Assembly: GCA_031553835.1 (NCBI GenBank)
Contig: JAVBKX010000016.1
Coordinates: 1-64,000 of the forward strand
DNA length: 64,000 nt
Direction: 5' to 3'
From: JAVBKX01 sp031553835
GTDB lineage: Bacteria; Bacteroidota; Bacteroidia; Bacteroidales; Azobacteroidaceae
The translations under genes and the position numbers were made by a program. Below the pieces are notes generated by a model, which did no database searches, was not told where the DNA came from, and saw nothing but the letters and a program-made list of their open reading frames with translations. Position 1 is the stretch's first letter; each line of letters opens with the position of its first letter. Below are positions 63,901-64,000 of this stretch, piece by piece.

Positions 63901-64000
63901 AAATTTCTGCTCTGTTGTGCCAAATAATTGACGCCTCCCATTTCTGTGGATACCCAGTAGCCGCCTTCCCTATCTTTGAGAATAGCGCATACCGGCAAAC
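60930..64000 (-). CDS. Hybrid two-component system regulator (HTCS), 5' end beyond the window
   Basis: The frame is open at the window edge, so the start and the signal peptide are missing; about 1022 residues are visible. Order: a sensor beta-propeller of regulator-propeller repeats (about 1-345, for example NLWIATYNSGVF, NVWFGTNGGGLC), a Y_Y_Y domain (about 385-465), one membrane helix (about 470-490), a histidine-kinase domain with the phosphoacceptor His in NLVHEFRTPLTL (about 529), an ATPase with VVNLLGNAIKYA and DDGIGV, a receiver with Asp in LIVSDVMMPEMDG (about 820), and a C-terminal AraC HTH (about 920-1022). HTCS proteins sense a periplasmic oligosaccharide and switch on the adjacent glycan locus, here probably the genes 42020-60903 downstream. 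Confidence 0.93.
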   Translation of the reverse strand, partial: LPVCAILKDREGGYWVSTEMGGVNYLAQQSRNFSYFCPGSTAAGEIRKTVNTFCEDQNQRIWIGAQDGLYFFEPNTQIVHKFEGLHDDVRTLLADGHKLWVGTFNSGLKVIDLQTERIKHYYYYNRDVANTICSNNIVSLYKSSEGKLHIGTNWGLCIYNRENDNFTTVNNIGLMTSVADMLEDSHNNLWIATYNSGVFRYELKNKHWTHYRCDPKDPNSINSNSVIFLFEDHNENVWFGTNGGGLCSYQPNSDHFIDFDQQNTILPNKIIYTMEEDNRGHLWIATNKGLVSVDPVQKAYQKLYTYEHGLQGDQFSARASLKTSNGWFYFGGSNGFNVFYPDELSKNSYIPPTYIVDVESYSKQTKGNRKKYFRGRGLGLKPKTFTFPHDQNNFIFSFASLSYEDPLRNQLAYRLVGFDHDWIHTKDNHASYASLSPGRYIFLVKGSNNDGMWNDKTATLEIIVTPPWWQTVWAFILYCVILFVAGYGITKYVNYRMRTSLQAKVDRFQVEKEQELYRSKINFFINLVHEFRTPLTLIRLPLDKLKESFLANEHATKYLSVVDRNVDYLLGVVNQLIDFQKIENSEIEVLRAPQSAFSLLQDIYHQFTGYLELKNITFELRVPEDDKIILIDREIITKIVVNLLGNAIKYAHSKIALQLQYNGQYITISVIDDGIGVDDNEKEKIFNVFYQTKEAAKIGGAGIGLAFAKLLAQRHQAELSVQNNNWGGATFVLTVAIKNETVAPTLHHNVKITDMTDTQRQTESDFPFRLSQILLVEDNLELLNIESEMLSKYFTILTASNGYNALDILQNKPVNLIVSDVMMPEMDGFELCRKVKSDINFSHIPVILLTAKTTMDEKIEGLEHGADVYIEKPFAIKYLKKQIENLLKLRLAFQQQILNPSNNLESLSVISQADDKFISKLHAEIDKRIMENTFSIEDLANSLFMSQSSLYRKVKMVFGVSPNDYLKIYRLNKAASMLREDHALTIETIAIDVGLVHSSQLAKGFKQYFGMSPKEYRNHFNK

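Overview
The window looks like a chromosomal segment of a member of the Bacteroidota, most likely order Bacteroidales, with moderate-to-low GC. Four things support this. Upstream regions lack Shine-Dalgarno sequences but repeatedly carry TAnnTTTG -7 boxes. Several secreted enzymes end in Por/type IX secretion (T9SS) sorting domains. The right edge holds a hybrid two-component system (HTCS). The housekeeping proteins are of the Bacteroidetes type, for example a Cys-free bL31, a PheS with a four-Cys insert, and class II Fba. I see no rRNA or tRNA gene, no CRISPR array, no complete insertion sequence and no prophage.

Left end (1-1561): a three-gene module made of an unrecognised 173-aa protein, an XRE-type HTH protein with a Tyr-rich tail, and a small SecB-like protein. 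The order and overlaps fit a toxin-antitoxin-chaperone (TAC) system. This is the most interesting accessory system in the window, because the putative toxin does not match the classical RelE/HigB size class.

1577-25226 is mostly housekeeping: ispE, metK, a four-gene envelope operon (two LPP20-like proteins, a small beta-barrel and a CsgG/LpoB-like protein), acetyltransferases, panD, cysS, tsaB, yicC, gmk, nadD, lysS, gpsA, two DUF3857 transglutaminase-like proteins, pgi, a HAD phosphatase and metY. Several intergenic spaces contain long imperfect palindromes that look like members of a dispersed repeat family. A separate hairpin of about 120 nt lies upstream of the envelope operon.

25246-33479 is a compact surface-glycan cluster on the + strand: a Wzx-like flippase, a GT23/fucosyltransferase-like protein, two FkbM methyltransferases and four other glycosyltransferases, most of them overlapping by a few bases. 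From 33527 to 38297 the minus strand carries an aldo/keto reductase with a ferredoxin tail, nth, a HAD-IB phosphatase next to a UbiA-type prenyltransferase, pheS and rpmE2. Then fba, an OPT-family transporter and a PqqD-like protein follow on the + strand.

42020-64000 (minus strand) is a polysaccharide-utilisation-like locus. It contains an HTCS (cut by the window edge), a 1715-aa GH2 enzyme, a GH51 enzyme with inserted modules, a DUF4965 glutaminase-A-like protein, a non-catalytic carbohydrate-binding protein, a GH43 enzyme and a CotH-kinase-domain protein. Five of these carry a recognisable or probable C-terminal sorting domain, and the same accessory modules recur in neighbouring proteins. 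No SusC/SusD pair is in the window. The enzymes suggest an arabinose- and galactose/glucuronate-containing plant or mucilage glycan; the exact substrate is inference.
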